Assembly (NCBI RefSeq): GCF_963678635.1
Contig: NC_087062.1
Span: 47,021,758-47,085,757 of the forward strand
Direction: 5' to 3'
DNA length: 64,000 nucleotides
From: Symsagittifera roscoffensis
Lineage: Eukaryota > Xenacoelomorpha > Acoela > Convolutidae
Under the pieces are notes generated by a model that searched no databases, had not been told where the DNA came from, and saw nothing but the letters and a program-made list of their open reading frames with translations. Shown here piece after piece: positions 9,243 to 20,312 of the stretch. Both the position numbers and the translations under genes were made by a program. Within the stretch, counting starts at the first letter, position 1. Every line of letters begins with the position of its first letter.

Positions 9243-10025
9243 TCAGACCGAGTAAGCCTTTGCACCAGCTGCTTTCTTGTCGAATCTTTTCCTCTGCCTT
9301 GCCTGTGCCTGCTGAGTATTTCGTCTACACAAATCGTTCAACTCCTGTTGGCGTCTGATCACATCCCTCACGTAGACCTGTGAAGACGTTTTCTTTCCCT
9401 CATACTCTGGGTAAAAGAAGGTTAATGGTAATGACTTTTCGTGTCCAGTTAGCATCATGTGTGGACTGACTCCGGTGGTGGAGTGTTGCGTGCTGTTATA
9501 TGCTCCCATCACCTGTCGAAGGTATCTGTCCCAATCGGTCATGTACCTGGAACAATATACTCTCAGCATCGACACTAACGTCCTGTTCTGTCTTTCTACT
9601 AAGCCGTTCGTCTGGGGGTGGTATGTCGTGGAGTGAGCTTGAGCGACCTGTGAGCGTCTCATAAGCTCTTTCGTAAGCTCTCCTACGAAAGCTGTTCCAT
9701 TATCCGATAGAAACGACTGTTCCATATCCACGTATTGATCAGGTGGTCGCATGTCTCTTATGCCGAGGCAGTTATGCAGGGCACGGCCTCTGCATACTTC
9801 GTACAAATTATCTATCATGACCAGCACCTGATTATAACCATTGTCTGTCATGCATATCTTTTGGTGATCTATTTGCACCACCTCGTTGAATTCAGACAAC
9901 TCGATCGATTGTAAAGGAAATCGCAACTTCCTTGGATCCTTGACCTGTTGGCATGATAGACATGCTGTTACCCATTTCTCGCATGCCTTTTTCATCCCAG
10001 GCCACTCAAAGCGCTTCAGGATCCT
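9243..10025 (-). pseudogene. Pol: integrase catalytic core (decayed)
   Basis: The frame follows directly from RT/RNase H after a TAG at 10026-10028. The HHCC zinc-binding module spans that stop: HDQMGHQ before it and CLSCQQVK after it. The DDE core shows the first Asp in VVQIDHQ, the second in SDNGTAFVG and the Glu in GLVERQNR. Between about 9815 and 9725 the reading is out of frame: the shifted frame restores the TKYAEAVP strand usual after the first Asp, so two indels or a deletion have scrambled the region between D1 and D2. This copy cannot encode an active integrase. Confidence 0.8.
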
Positions 10026-12766
10026 CTAATATACTTTGTCGATCCCCTGATGGCCCATCTGATCATGTGACCTGAATAGTAGTTCTGTCTGATAGAGTTG
10101 CGGTAACACTATCACGTTATACTTGTATAGGACTCTGTCTTCCTCTCTTCTTTTGCAAGCCACGATCCCGTCCTTGTTCAAATATAACCTCCCTTCCTTC
10201 TGCATGAAGTATTGTCTCAGGATGCGATAACTATCTTCCTGGAGGTCCCCTTTATCCGGAGAAGCATTCTCGATCCACCTTTTCAGGTTGCTTGTCATGC
10301 GATCATTTCTCTGCACCCTTAGAAGGTCCGAGAGTCTGTATCTCGCCTTCAAGTACGTCTTCATTACCCTCACCTGACTATTCAGCTCGTTGGGCTGGTG
10401 TGTGTCTTCTTCCATCTTAACGCACCAAATCTTCGCCAACGGCTGTGTTTCTTGTTTAAACGGCTGAAGATCAGTCCTGACTACCTCTTTCTGCGGCAAC
10501 AGGCTTATCGAACGTTTCGATACCGCTATCGTCTCCAAGTCATCCGCTGTGTTGTCAAAGACCCTTTCGCTTGGTATTAGGTAGCGATCACTGTCAGGAT
10601 CCTGGTACACCTCTCTGTCCAGGTCCCTTGCCCGAGTTTCCACTAGTAGCGTGTGTATTGCTAGTTCTGACAGTTCTGATCCCGAACTCGAGTTCCTGTC
10701 TGAATAGGTGTCCACTCCTGAGTTTCGGGAATCATCATCCGTCGAAGAGGTTGTGCTGGATACTGCACGTTCCTCCAGATCATGTCTGTGCCTTCTTCGC
10801 ATCCATCTGAACTCCCCGGACAAAACCTTGTTCTCTAGGTCCTGTTTCTCATCAGGAATTTTCTCGTCTATCTCAGACTCCCCGGACAAATTTTCTTGTC
10901 CCTGGTGTTGATCTGGTGATCGCTGGTTCTTTTCATCATTCGTCTCCCCGGACAAATAGTCTTGCAGCGGATTTTGTTCTACCTTTTTACCTTCCTTATC
11001 CTGGTCCACAAAGATGACGGTTTTCTTTCGCTTGCTGCTCCCCTGTTCTTTATGTCCGTAAGAAGTACTGGTTAAAATCTCTTGGGGTACTGAGGACACT
11101 AGTTGCTGAACTATCGTCCTACAATCCCTCTCGTTCTCTTCGTGTTGTCGTCTGGACGGCATGATCTTCACCTTCTCACTAACTGTTAGCGATGCCACTG
11201 CTGCTGTCCACTCGGGGTCATCTCTGGTCACTTCTCTTTCTAACAATCCACCCAGCATCCGCATCACTTGCGGTGTGACTTGCACCGTTTTATCCAATAA
11301 TGAGAGGCTGTTTATGTTCATGCGAGAGAGTTCTTGCTGGACCAGGTTCGAGCGCAGCAACAGATCCAAGGGGACTGGGTCCTCCTTGGATAATATCTTT
11401 ATCTCGGCTGCTTTCTCTACAGGTAACTCAGGGTGCCCTGGAATTGGATGTCCAGACTTCTCCAACCATCTCGTTAAGGGAAGCGCTTCATAAGTTTCTT
11501 TGTCCAGAAACGAGAATCCCTCCTTTATTTCTGCCTGATTGGCCTGCTTCTGCTCCAATCTTTCAAAAAACTCAGTTTTCTTGCTGAGGCTGTCAGCATT
11601 CGGGTGTTTATCACGCATCCTATGTTCGATTATCATATGGTAGCCATCCAATCTGACTATCCATCTACGAATATAACTCTGATCCATCGAGTAGGTTTTC
11701 AACCAGGATAACGCTCTGTTGTCCACGCGTAACTTGAAGGGAGCGCTCCCCAAGTATGCACGGTACTTTTCCACGAAGGTGACCACTGCAAACATTTCTG
11801 CTTTTGGTGCACCATATTTCATCTCTGTGTCACTCAAGACCTTGCTGCCGTATGCAATGGGACGGAGAACTGTTCTTCCGTTCCATTCTTGCTCTTGATG
11901 CAAGATTCCTGAGATGGCTACCACCGATGCGTCTGTATCGAGAACATACATGCCCTTTTCTGTAGGCATGCCCAGCACTGGCGCTTCGCACAGTTCCCGC
12001 TTTATGTTCTCGAAAGCAACCTGTGCCTCATCGTTCCATTCGAGCTTTTTCCCCTTGTTGCGCATCAGCTTCTGCATCGGATACACCTTGTCCGCATATC
12101 CTTTTATGAATTCTCGGTAGTAATTGGCAAACCCTAGGAAGCTCAGGAGCTGTGTGTCCGTTCTGGGGGCCTTCCATGTCAACACTGCTTCCCCTGCTTC
12201 CGGGTTCGGCCTCACACCATGCCTATCCACCATTCTTCCTAGGTACTTAATCGAATCCCTAAGGATTTCACATTTCGATGGTTTGCACTTCAAACCAGCT
12301 CTTTTCATGCATCCAAAGACCTCATCGAGCCTATCAATGTGGTCTTCCAGGGTCGGTGTCGCTATGACTACGTCATCCACGTAACACATCACGAGATTCC
12401 CGTACTTCTTGGTCACTCTCGTCAAAGCCTGAGCCATCAGTCTTTGAAAAGTGGCCGTTGCATTGCACAAGCCGAAGGGCATCCTCTTCCACTGGTACAA
12501 TCCCAATTCGCACGCGAATCCTGTTTTCTCTCTGTCCTTCTTCCGCAGAGGGACCTGCCAGAAGGCAGAACCTAAGTCCAATGTGGTGAAGAACTTGGCA
12601 TCACCAAGCTTAGATAGGCTCTCGTCTATTCGCGGTATCGGGTACGCATCTTTTATCGTTACCGCGTTCAAGTAACGAAAGTCGCAACAAAATCTAAGCT
12701 GCCCCCTTTCTTTTTCATCATTACTACCCCGCAAGCCCATGGCGATTTCGAGGGTTCTATCATGTC
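10026..12766 (-). pseudogene. Pol: reverse transcriptase, RNase H and long spacer
   Basis: From the ATG at 12740 (904 codons) the frame covers most of RT: TTLDLGSAFWQ (first catalytic Asp, about residue 55), MPFGLCNA, and YVDD at 120-123. The connection domain (LLSFLGFANYYREF) leads to RNase H with Asp in DTDAS (268-272), Glu in AEMFA, Asp in VDNRAL and Asp in NADSLSKK. About 400 residues of polar, acidic spacer follow before the integrase zinc module, much longer than in ordinary Gypsy elements. The spacer contains three 22-residue repeats with LSGE cores. RT catalytic residues are intact; the real N-terminus lies upstream, beyond a frameshift in a G5 run at 12702-12706. Confidence 0.85.
10805..10995 (-). 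repeat. Three 66-bp tandem repeats inside pol
   Basis: The 12-mer CTCCCCGGACAA (plus strand) recurs at 10812, 10878 and 10944, exactly 66 bases apart. It encodes an LSGE core every 22 residues. The rest of each unit is diverged. The core equals the polypurine-tract sequence at 3323-3333. Confidence 0.75.
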
Positions 12767-13264
12767 TTATTCAAGCAACATTTCTATTTCCGCTCGGCAC
12801 GCTTCCGATTTGTGTGGCGTCATTCGCCTTGCGCCTTCCCTATGGGGAACGGCGCCCTCTTCTAGTTCGATTTCGTGTTCGACGAAATTACAGCAACCGA
12901 TATCCGCCTTATGTTTTGAAAATACATCTGCGTTCCGATTTAGGAGGTCCCGCAATTTTTCGAAATCTCCCTCACCTATTTTCCCTTTTAAATGTTCTAT
13001 CTCTGGCAAAACCGGTTTGTCAGATTCTAGTTCATATGACGAGGGGCGTTCCAGAAAATTCGAGCAGCTTGATAAGCCGTCGTCCGTTTCGGATTTTATT
13101 GAAAACAATTTATGAATAGATTTTAATTCATATATCCTCTTTAAAATTTTAAAATTTTATCTTTATTTGCATGATAGGGACAGTCTTTCACGCTATATTT
13201 CTTCAAGTTTTGTGTCTCCTCATAGTCGGTCCTCATCGGCAAAGCGTAGCCAAGCTTCTTTCCA
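12767..13264 (-). pseudogene. Pol: protease-RT linker and RT N-terminus
   Basis: Two overlapping frames encode the start of RT: LLNRNADVFSKHKADIG is the usual Gypsy lead-in, followed by HEIELEEGAVPHREGARRM. A TAA at 12767-12769 interrupts it, and the same frame then reads DMIEPSKSPWA, the classic start of the RT fingers, before the shift at 12704. Upstream, 13264-13136 continues the protease frame after a TAG at 13267; a frame change near 13135 in an A/T run links the two. Confidence 0.75.
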
Positions 13265-13266
13265 CG

Positions 13267-13737
13267 CTAGATTGAAACCGTGGTGTCCAGTGTGTTCAAC
13301 AAAACACTGACACACAGTCCGTTTCGCGTTACCGAGAAGATCCGGCCTAAAATCACCGAACTCTGACTATTTTGTTTCGGTACTAAGCAAACCTGTTTAC
13401 TATCACTTAACGAATTCAAATTTCTCATTCTAAAAATTGCTACCACAGCCTGTCCTAGTTGTAATTTTACTTTTCTATCCAAAAAAATTGGTACCTTGTT
13501 TTCGTCTGTTATTATCCTATTAATTGGTCTCTTAACATATTTTCTGTCCGGGTTTCTAATCCGTATCAGACCGTTGTTCAAGTCAATCATCACGTCAAAA
13601 TTCCTGACAAAATCTCTGCCCAAGATGAATTGGTCGGCGTCATCCAGATTCTCTACCACCAGGAAGCTCATCCAAAGATCCCGTCCTCCCATGTGGAGGA
13701 CCGTTATTGGTGTTCTTCCGGCCACGTAGAAAGCTCC
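13267..13737 (-). pseudogene. Pol: C-terminal half of aspartic protease and linker
   Basis: The same frame as the upstream piece, separated by TGA 13738-13740. It contains DQFILGRDFVRNFDVMID, the ILG-R/D-x-x motif of the C-terminal part of a retropepsin. The TGA falls inside the protease between the DTGA active-site strand and the flap, so it inactivates rather than regulates expression. The product downstream is a basic linker ending at TAG 13267. Confidence 0.8.
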
Positions 13738-15300
13738 TCAATTGGCGGCGGCCAGTCGGAGATTCGTTGAAATTAGATCTTCCCGCGTGAAGCCCATTCT
13801 TTCCCAAGTTTTTATCGGCATCACACTCACTACCGCTCCTGTGTCCAGAAGCCCTGTGACTCCGAGTTTTGTTCCGTTGGTGTCGAGCAGATGTGCGGTC
13901 ACATCTGCTTCATACCCAATGTGTACTGCGTCTTGTTCCATCATGGCGTCATGGCCTATCCTGCGGACCTTGAGTTCCTCTTCTCCCAAATATATCTGCC
14001 CCATTTGGTCATCATCTGTTGTTACATAAGTCCTGGTGTAGATGCTGATTCCATCCACATTCAGCATTACTTGATACGGCCCATAGACCTCTAGGTAGCG
14101 GCGTCCATGAAGTTTCTTCATGCGAGGGCCACCCGTCGTTAGTAGTGCTCGCACAGCTCTCGACTCGGTGCGTGGCTTCACCTGCTTCAGATAATCTGCA
14201 TATGTGTCCAAATGCATCAAAGTGAACTCGGATGGTTCACTCAGATTTCTTATTACCTGGTGTCCAGCCACTGAGATTATCGACTGTATCTTGCTTCCTT
14301 GCGGCACCATGCCGAACCTCTGACCGGGGATCACATTAAGCTTCATGCTCAAACTGCTTGGTGCTTTCGTTTCTTCGAACTCCGTTGCTTCGAAGGTATT
14401 CAGTTGCTCCCGAAGTTTCTCATTTTCCAGTTCAAGTTTCACTTTTTGTTCGATCTCTTTCGTCACCAGTTCCTGCTGCACTCTATTTAGAGCATCCCTC
14501 GCGGCTGCCTTATAATCGATCTTGAAGTCATCAGCCGCAGTTGCTGGTTCCGGCTCATGTGTCTCCTCTGTTACCGCTTGCATTTTCTTTGCCGCCAGCT
14601 CTTGAGGTTTATCGTTTCTGCGTGCCTCTGCTTCACTCAAAAGTCGAGCCTTGCTGGCTTTCACTCCTGACAAAGCTTCTTCATGTCTTGGATGCTTGAT
14701 GTCTGCCACTGCATCCCAGAATTGCGGACAATCTGATTTAAAATGACCTTCCAACTTGCAAAAGAAACACCTCGGTCCAAATTTTGCAATTACTCCTCTC
14801 ATGAAATCCTCATGGTCCAATTCTGACGCATATTCGTCCTCGAGGCTAAAGCCTATTGCTTTCATGCCTTGTTTGTAAGCTGGGCATGCTGACACATGAT
14901 GGTCCGTTGAACTGCAATTGGCACAAGAGCGTCTCTTGTCCATATCATCCCTCGGTTTGTACCAATTGTTCCCTTGGTTTGCTGGTCCGTTGTTAAAATT
15001 TCCATAATTGTTCTTGTAGTATCCAGATCTCGCAGGAGGTTTCAGCAAAAGATACTCTTTCGACTTGAGCCTCAACTCCTCCGGTGTTGGCGCATTGGTT
15101 GATAGTTGCGTGTAATGCGTTGCTAGCATCGTACGAAGTTCATCATTCTTCACACCATCGATGAATTTTGAGGCTACGGCCAGGTTCATCCTTCGGTTTG
15201 ACTCATCCGGTTGGCTGCGTCTTCTCAGCATCTCCAAATCATCGAGAAACTTATCTATCGTTTCATCTTCTCGTTGCCTCCGTTTCTCGATGCGCATCAT
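13738..15300 (-). pseudogene. Gag C-terminus with two zinc knuckles, and protease active site
   Basis: The first 70 residues (FLDDLEMLRRRS...) complete the Gag capsid-like helical domain. Two CCHC knuckles follow: CANCSSTDHHVSAC and CFFCKLEGHFKSDC, both C-x2-C-x4-H-x4-C, expected to bind RNA. A charged helical linker of about 100 residues (KVKLELENEKLREQL) precedes the aspartic protease, whose active site is LLDTGAVVS near 13840. A one-base change of frame near 15290 separates it from the upstream Gag frame; because it splits the capsid domain it is a mutation rather than a gag-pol shift. Confidence 0.85.
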
Positions 15301-16969
15301 CGCTTGGTGCCCCTGCGAAACGGTTCAACAAGATTTCGAAGATTTTCTCAGCTGTGTCACGCTGATATTGCTTCTTGGCCATGACACAGTTCAGGGCTGT
15401 CCCTTCCAAGTTGCTGGTGAGTGCACTGCATTCCTGTCTCTCTGACAAGTCCTCTTCCTCGAAATGCAGCTTCATTACCTCTATCCAGGTATCAATGCAG
15501 CCATCAGATTCGTCTTTGTAGCATCTTGGTTTCTTAAAGACTCTTCTGGACTTCTCACTGCGTTCATTGGTTCTGGATAACCTTGTAAGGAATGTCTCCA
15601 AAGACCTATTTAGGGGTTCAAATGCCGTGGCCATTGCTGTAGCATCCCTTGAGTGTCCCGCCTGAGTGTCCTCACACCTCGTCTGAGGGTCTGTATGCGG
15701 TGCATACCTGCAATCCGAATCGCCGTGAGTGTTTCCCGCTTGGCCCACATGACTCCTCCTCGGGCTCGCATGCCCCCTGTTGCCGGAATCACTTCTCCCA
15801 GTCGCATGTGTGCCTTGCATTGGTCGTTCGTTAGAGGTTTGTCTGTTCCCCGTTGAACTTGTTCTACTATTCGGGCCCCATGTTCCATTACCCCTTGTGG
15901 CATAGCCTGATGAACTGCCCCTGCCTCTAGTGGATCCATAGGTCTTCCTCTTTTGATGTTCATTGAAGTTCACCCTCGGTTCCCTGCTGGGACCCCCCGA
16001 GTTCGGTTCTCCTTCTTTTGGTCCACTCTTGCTGCTTAGTAGCCCGTCCAACCTATCCATGATAGCCTGAGTTCGCCTCTCCATCATCGCGTCTATTTTT
16101 GTGTCAAGAGTCCCAAGAGACTGCTCTTGCTGAATTCTTAACTTCTTCATGTCGTCTCTTAAGCGTAACTCTCGCTGTTCCGCTTCTCTTGTCATTCGCG
16201 ACAAGTTCTTCGCCATATGCTCGTCCGTTCTTTCTTTCAAGCGTTTTTCGCTCCTGCCAACTTCTTGTCTATTGCGGTTTATTTCTTCCCGCAGGCCTTC
16301 TCTTTCAATGTGAACTGCTCTTTCTAGTTCACTCATCCTTATTGACATCTGTTCATTTTGCTCTGCTAAACTTTCCACTATGTTGTTTAAGGCTTCTTCT
16401 AGTGCCGCCCCGTTATCCCCGAGTGGCATCACTAGTGGCGGTGTAACCCTGTCGGTCCCAGGTAGCTTCGTGCTGGTCGAGATCCGGGCCTTGACTCTCT
16501 GCCTCGACGTCTTTTCATTATCCCCCTCAGGATTCGCCAATGCGTTGCCTAGCCCTCTGTCTCTACTCTCTCCAGTTTGTGGCTCTGAATTTGTCATAAT
16601 CGCGAAATCTTTGGACTGGCCCGGTGTGTTTGCCGATTTGCTTATCGTTGTCACTACACCAAATTTGTCCATGGTTCCAGTCTCTCTTCCGACGTATGCC
16701 TCATTCTCCTGGATCGAACTATTGAGGCTGACTTGAGATCCAAAATCCACTTGCTCGTCTTCATCCTCTTCTTCCTCCTGGGATTCATGTTCGTTTCCTA
16801 CGCCTCCTCCCATGGTGAATGGAAAGATGTTTCCGAAGGTGTTCTTCATTCTTTCTGAGAACGATGACGACGTTGTTTGTTTCCCAGTTCCGCCTGCCAT
16901 CATAGTGTTGTCTGTCGGAGATCTCCTCGTTGCCGCTATTTCAGTTGAGATGTCGGATAGTTCCGACAT
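15263..16969 (-). pseudogene. Gag N-terminal part (568 codons)
   Basis: A long open frame from ATG 16969. The N-terminal 170 residues are polar and acidic. Residues about 195-300 form a long coiled coil rich in Glu and Arg. A Gly/Ser/Arg-rich region follows (about 315-440), and the last 120 residues enter the Retrotrans_gag helical domain (DTWIEVMKLHFEEEDLS...CSALTSNLEGTA). Gag packages the genomic RNA. The capsid domain is finished in the next frame (15300-13738). The ATG could be internal: a further open frame of 118 codons precedes it at 17292-16936 in another frame. Confidence 0.8.
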
Positions 16970-17292
16970 CTCTTCTCAAAATCATGGCCTTGTTCTACCG
17001 GAGTAGATTCACTTGCCAGCTTTCTGCCTCTCCTTTCCAGTCCATGTACTTCCTGGTTGTCGTCCATGACATGGTCTGTGTTGACCTCCACTTTTAACAG
17101 TTCTTTACGCTCTTCTGAGGTCTTCTGACTTCTCGTTTCAACCATTCTGCCTGAAACCGTCTCCCCTTTGTTGGTCCGGGCTTGTTTGATCCAATCCACA
17201 AAAGGATCGGTCATCTTTTTTCTTTGCTCCACAGGTATGAATTTTCTAGAGCTATTACTTCGTTTTGGTATCCTTGACTTGTCTAGACTCAT
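16936..17292 (-). CDS. Short basic ORF preceding gag
   Basis: 118 residues starting with an ATG at the end of the leader. Composition is Lys/Arg-rich at the N-terminus, with no recognised domain. It overlaps the start of the gag frame by 34 bases, in a different frame. It may be the true N-terminus of Gag, cut off by a frameshift, or a small separate ORF. Confidence 0.45.
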   Translation of the reverse strand: MSLDKSRIPKRSNSSRKFIPVEQRKKMTDPFVDWIKQARTNKGETVSGRMVETRSQKTSEERKELLKVEVNTDHVMDDNQEVHGLERRGRKLASESTPVEQGHDFEKRCRNYPTSQLK

Positions 17293-18080
17293 TCTCTATT
17301 TGTCACTTCTTAACGCCTATACACTTTAACTCGATTGCTAGCGACCTTATAGTCTTTATTAACAATAACAATAATAATGACACAACACAATAAATTTCTC
17401 AAGATTCTATTAAATAGTGACACGAATCCGTGTATGTTATCAGAATACAGTTTGTATAAAATTTATTCACACTAACCGATTATCGGTCGTAAGATTTGAA
17501 AACTAGCACAATATGATGTTATCAGTTAATTTAAAAGATAGTGTACTCACTACCCAATCAAGCACAGTTTACGTTGGTTTAAAATCAAAAACAAAAAAAA
17601 TTATATAATGACAGAATATAACGCCTTTATGAAAAAAAACGTATGTGTAATGTACTTTTAGTCGGTCGCAGTACAATAGTCGAACTTGTCTTTCAAAGAA
17701 AAAGCTTTCCCCGCTCGGTGCTGCACCAAACAGACAAAACTTTAAAGGCAGTAATTTCTCAAGTGGGCGTCTATTGCACCCACCGAGTGCTGAGTTACCT
17801 ATCTGCCTTCGGACTGCCCGAGCTAGACCTACTAAAATCCTCAGGGCAGTCACTTTTCACAAAAACGTATTATGTTACAATCCACACCAATGAATCACGC
17901 TCTTTTTAATATAGACTTAGTGTCGCGAATATCCGAGTTCGGACCTGTTTTGTTTTGGTCTGGTCCTTATTGAAAGGCAAGTTACCAGTTCAGTCACTGA
18001 TTCCTAGCCTGTGTGCTAATAACCTAATACCTCTCACTTTAGTCTTTCTTTCACCTATCTAAGTCCTTTAATAAAATAAT
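17293..18080 (-). other. Proximal leader of the giant element
   Basis: AT-rich, with no supported gene; the small ORFs are not backed by composition or homology. Contains AATAATAAC-type simple sequence at 17360-17380. Confidence 0.5.
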
Positions 18081-18322
18081 ACCCCTCCGGATTGGCACAA
18101 AAAGGACCCTTCCGGACTAACCAAATCTAGACCCTTCCGGATTGGGACCCCCTCCGAGTTAGTTAACACAAGACCCCTCCGGATTTGGACCCCTCCGAGT
18201 TAGTTAACACAAGACCCCTCCGGATTTGGACCCCTCCGAATTAGCAACTATAAGACCCCTCCGGATTCGGACCCCTCCTAACTTGAAAAAATTTGACCCC
18301 TCCGGATTGGGAGCCCTCCGGT
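18081..18322. repeat. Dense CCGGATT-motif array in the leader
   Basis: About eleven copies of CC(C/T)(C/T)TCCGGATT or close variants (CCTCCGAGTT, CCTCCGAATT) lie 15-30 bases apart. They include two perfect consecutive 41-bp units beginning GACCCCTCCGAGTTAG at about 18149. More isolated copies occur near 18367, 18440, 19000, 19476, 19735 and 20150, and in every LTR. This could be a protein-binding array comparable in position to the insulator array in the Drosophila gypsy leader; that function is inferred. Confidence 0.7.
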
Positions 18323-20285
18323 TTTGTAAAAGTAGCTTTTCGGAGATTTCCTTCTTTCAACCTATACCCCTCCGGATACGTTCTCTGATGCAATTTTGCT
18401 TTTTCAATTAACTAGGAAGGGTATGTACTACTTTCCTAGACCCTTCCGGATTGAAGTTAAGCCTCTTATTTGACAATTCACACTAACGGTGAAGGGTCTT
18501 ATCGCTCGCCTAATTTCGGCTCGATTAAGGTTTTGCTGTGCCCCTAGCCTTCCCTTTTCGTCTGGAACAGCCTAAAGTTACTTTATTCAACCGCTAATAC
18601 GTTTTGGGCTTTTCTAAAAAAAAAATTTTTATAAAACGTGAAGGGTGTACCCTTCCAAATTGAGGAATTTGCTAAAAACAATCTCAAAATTTTCGCGCTT
18701 ACTTTTTTGCAAAACTTTTGTCCGTATCAGTAAGCTCAGCTAATTTCTGATCTATCGGTACCAAGATCAACTGGATCTGTTCAGTCGTCGAAAAGTTATT
18801 AGCCAAAACGTCTTTTTTCTTAAAGTCAAGAAATTTCTCTCTTATAGGTTCCGCCTAACTTTTTCCGCAAATCTGGTCCTTTCGACCTAAAAATTGTTGA
18901 TCCGAACTCAGAAGGCCTATACTCTTCTAGTTCAATGCAAAAGACCCGATCTAAAACGCTTTAGTTGAAAAAATTTGCAAAAAAACTATGCTACCTGTAC
19001 CCCTCCGGATTGATGAATCCACCAAATCAAACACGTTAAGTTCGATTTCTCTGCAACCCGGAAGGCTTTCGGGTAGCGGGTTTTAAAACTTGTCGATTCA
19101 CTAGTGAAAGTTGCCCGAACAACTATTTTTACTGTTCTAACTCAAAAATTTCAAAAAATTTTCTGAATTTTTATTGTTTCGGTTTCTCAAAATCACGAAA
19201 TTTCGGTTTTCGGTACCAAAATAGTTCCAACCACTTTCGAACTAAACTTAACCGGTTCTATCTATTATGGTAGTGCAGTTACGATCTAACACGCTAACTT
19301 AGCGCTTTTTTCCGTTTCGAAAAATATCGATATTTCAAAAATCGCGACTTGTGGGGGGATCAAAATATCGCTATTTTGACCCTAAAAACCGGTCTGTTTT
19401 CGTTGTTTTTCACTGAAAAACGATATAAGACTATTAATATAGGCTATATAAGTAATAATAATAGTAATACTATACCCCTCCGGGTTTGTTCAATATCCGA
19501 ATTAAGGTGCTTAACTCGGATATTCGCAGTTCGGTGAAGGGTCAATACAGTGCAGCACTGTCGAGCCCCCCACAGATTACTATTTTACTTTTTGTACCAA
19601 AAGGGATACAAAACTTGTTAACGATACCCAACAGTCGATTGTTGTTGTCGTTGAGCGCCTTCTTGTTGCTCCTTGTACTGCTTGCCGGATCAGTCTTCTC
19701 CCAAGACCCTTCCGATTTGAGCGCAAATCAGCTGACCCTTCCGGATTGAGCGCAATTTATCATTAACGTGCTTAAATGCTCAAATAACCCTACAGTACAA
19801 GCCTCGCAAACAGGCTACAAAATTGATCGTAACGATCCTGACTGATATAAATGCCTGTAACAACAATATATCTATCAACAACAAACGGGGGGAGGGTCGG
19901 ATCACATCTTGTCTGGGGGGATGATTTCTACTGATTTTTTTTACTTTTTTTTTGTTTTTGGTTTTTTCGGTTATTTTTTTTATGTTTTTTGTTTTTCTTG
20001 GGTACTATACTACTTTTTGTTTGGTTTTATATATATCTTTAAGTGTTTTTGGTCACAAACCTCTCAGGGAACGAGGGAATGGCCGATCCCACCACCCTTC
20101 CTGGTTCGTGAATTTTCGGTCTTAACTAAGTTAAAAAGCTATTCACGGTAATCCGGAGGGCTTCCGCGCTCCGAACCACCCCTCCGCCCCGGCGGTTTAG
20201 GCCTAATAAGGGCGTTAATGTGAGCATCCGCTCGGCGCGGAGTGCTCGTTAACGGTTCTGCCGGTCATGATGTTAAAAAGAATAA
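18323..20285 (-). other. Distal leader of the giant element
   Basis: No gene supported. It has scattered CCGGATT motifs, a long T-rich plus-strand stretch (about 19930-20045), and a GC-rich block (20150-20260) shared with 27830-27940. The T-rich part has a diverged reverse-complement counterpart at 33700-33840, next to the decayed plus-strand element. Confidence 0.6.
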
Positions 20286-20300
20286 CACCCAGGAGCGCCA
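20286..20300 (-). promoter_or_regulatory. Candidate primer binding site
   Basis: The minus strand reads TGGCGCTCCTGGGTG, starting 12 bases inside the 5' LTR. TGG at this position fits pairing with the CCA of a tRNA 3' end. The matching tRNA was not identified and the match beyond about 14 bases does not look like a T-arm, so the call is tentative. The same sequence recurs next to LTR C (27960-27974). Confidence 0.4.
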
Positions 20301-20312
20301 TAAAAACATCTA

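Noticed and set aside
12739-13119. Plus-strand ORFs of 117-126 codons
   Set aside because: Antisense to the RT N-terminal region; no domain content.
18081-18322. CRISPR array interpretation of the CCGGATT repeats
   Set aside because: Repeats are short and degenerate, spacing is irregular, and the context is a eukaryotic retroelement leader.
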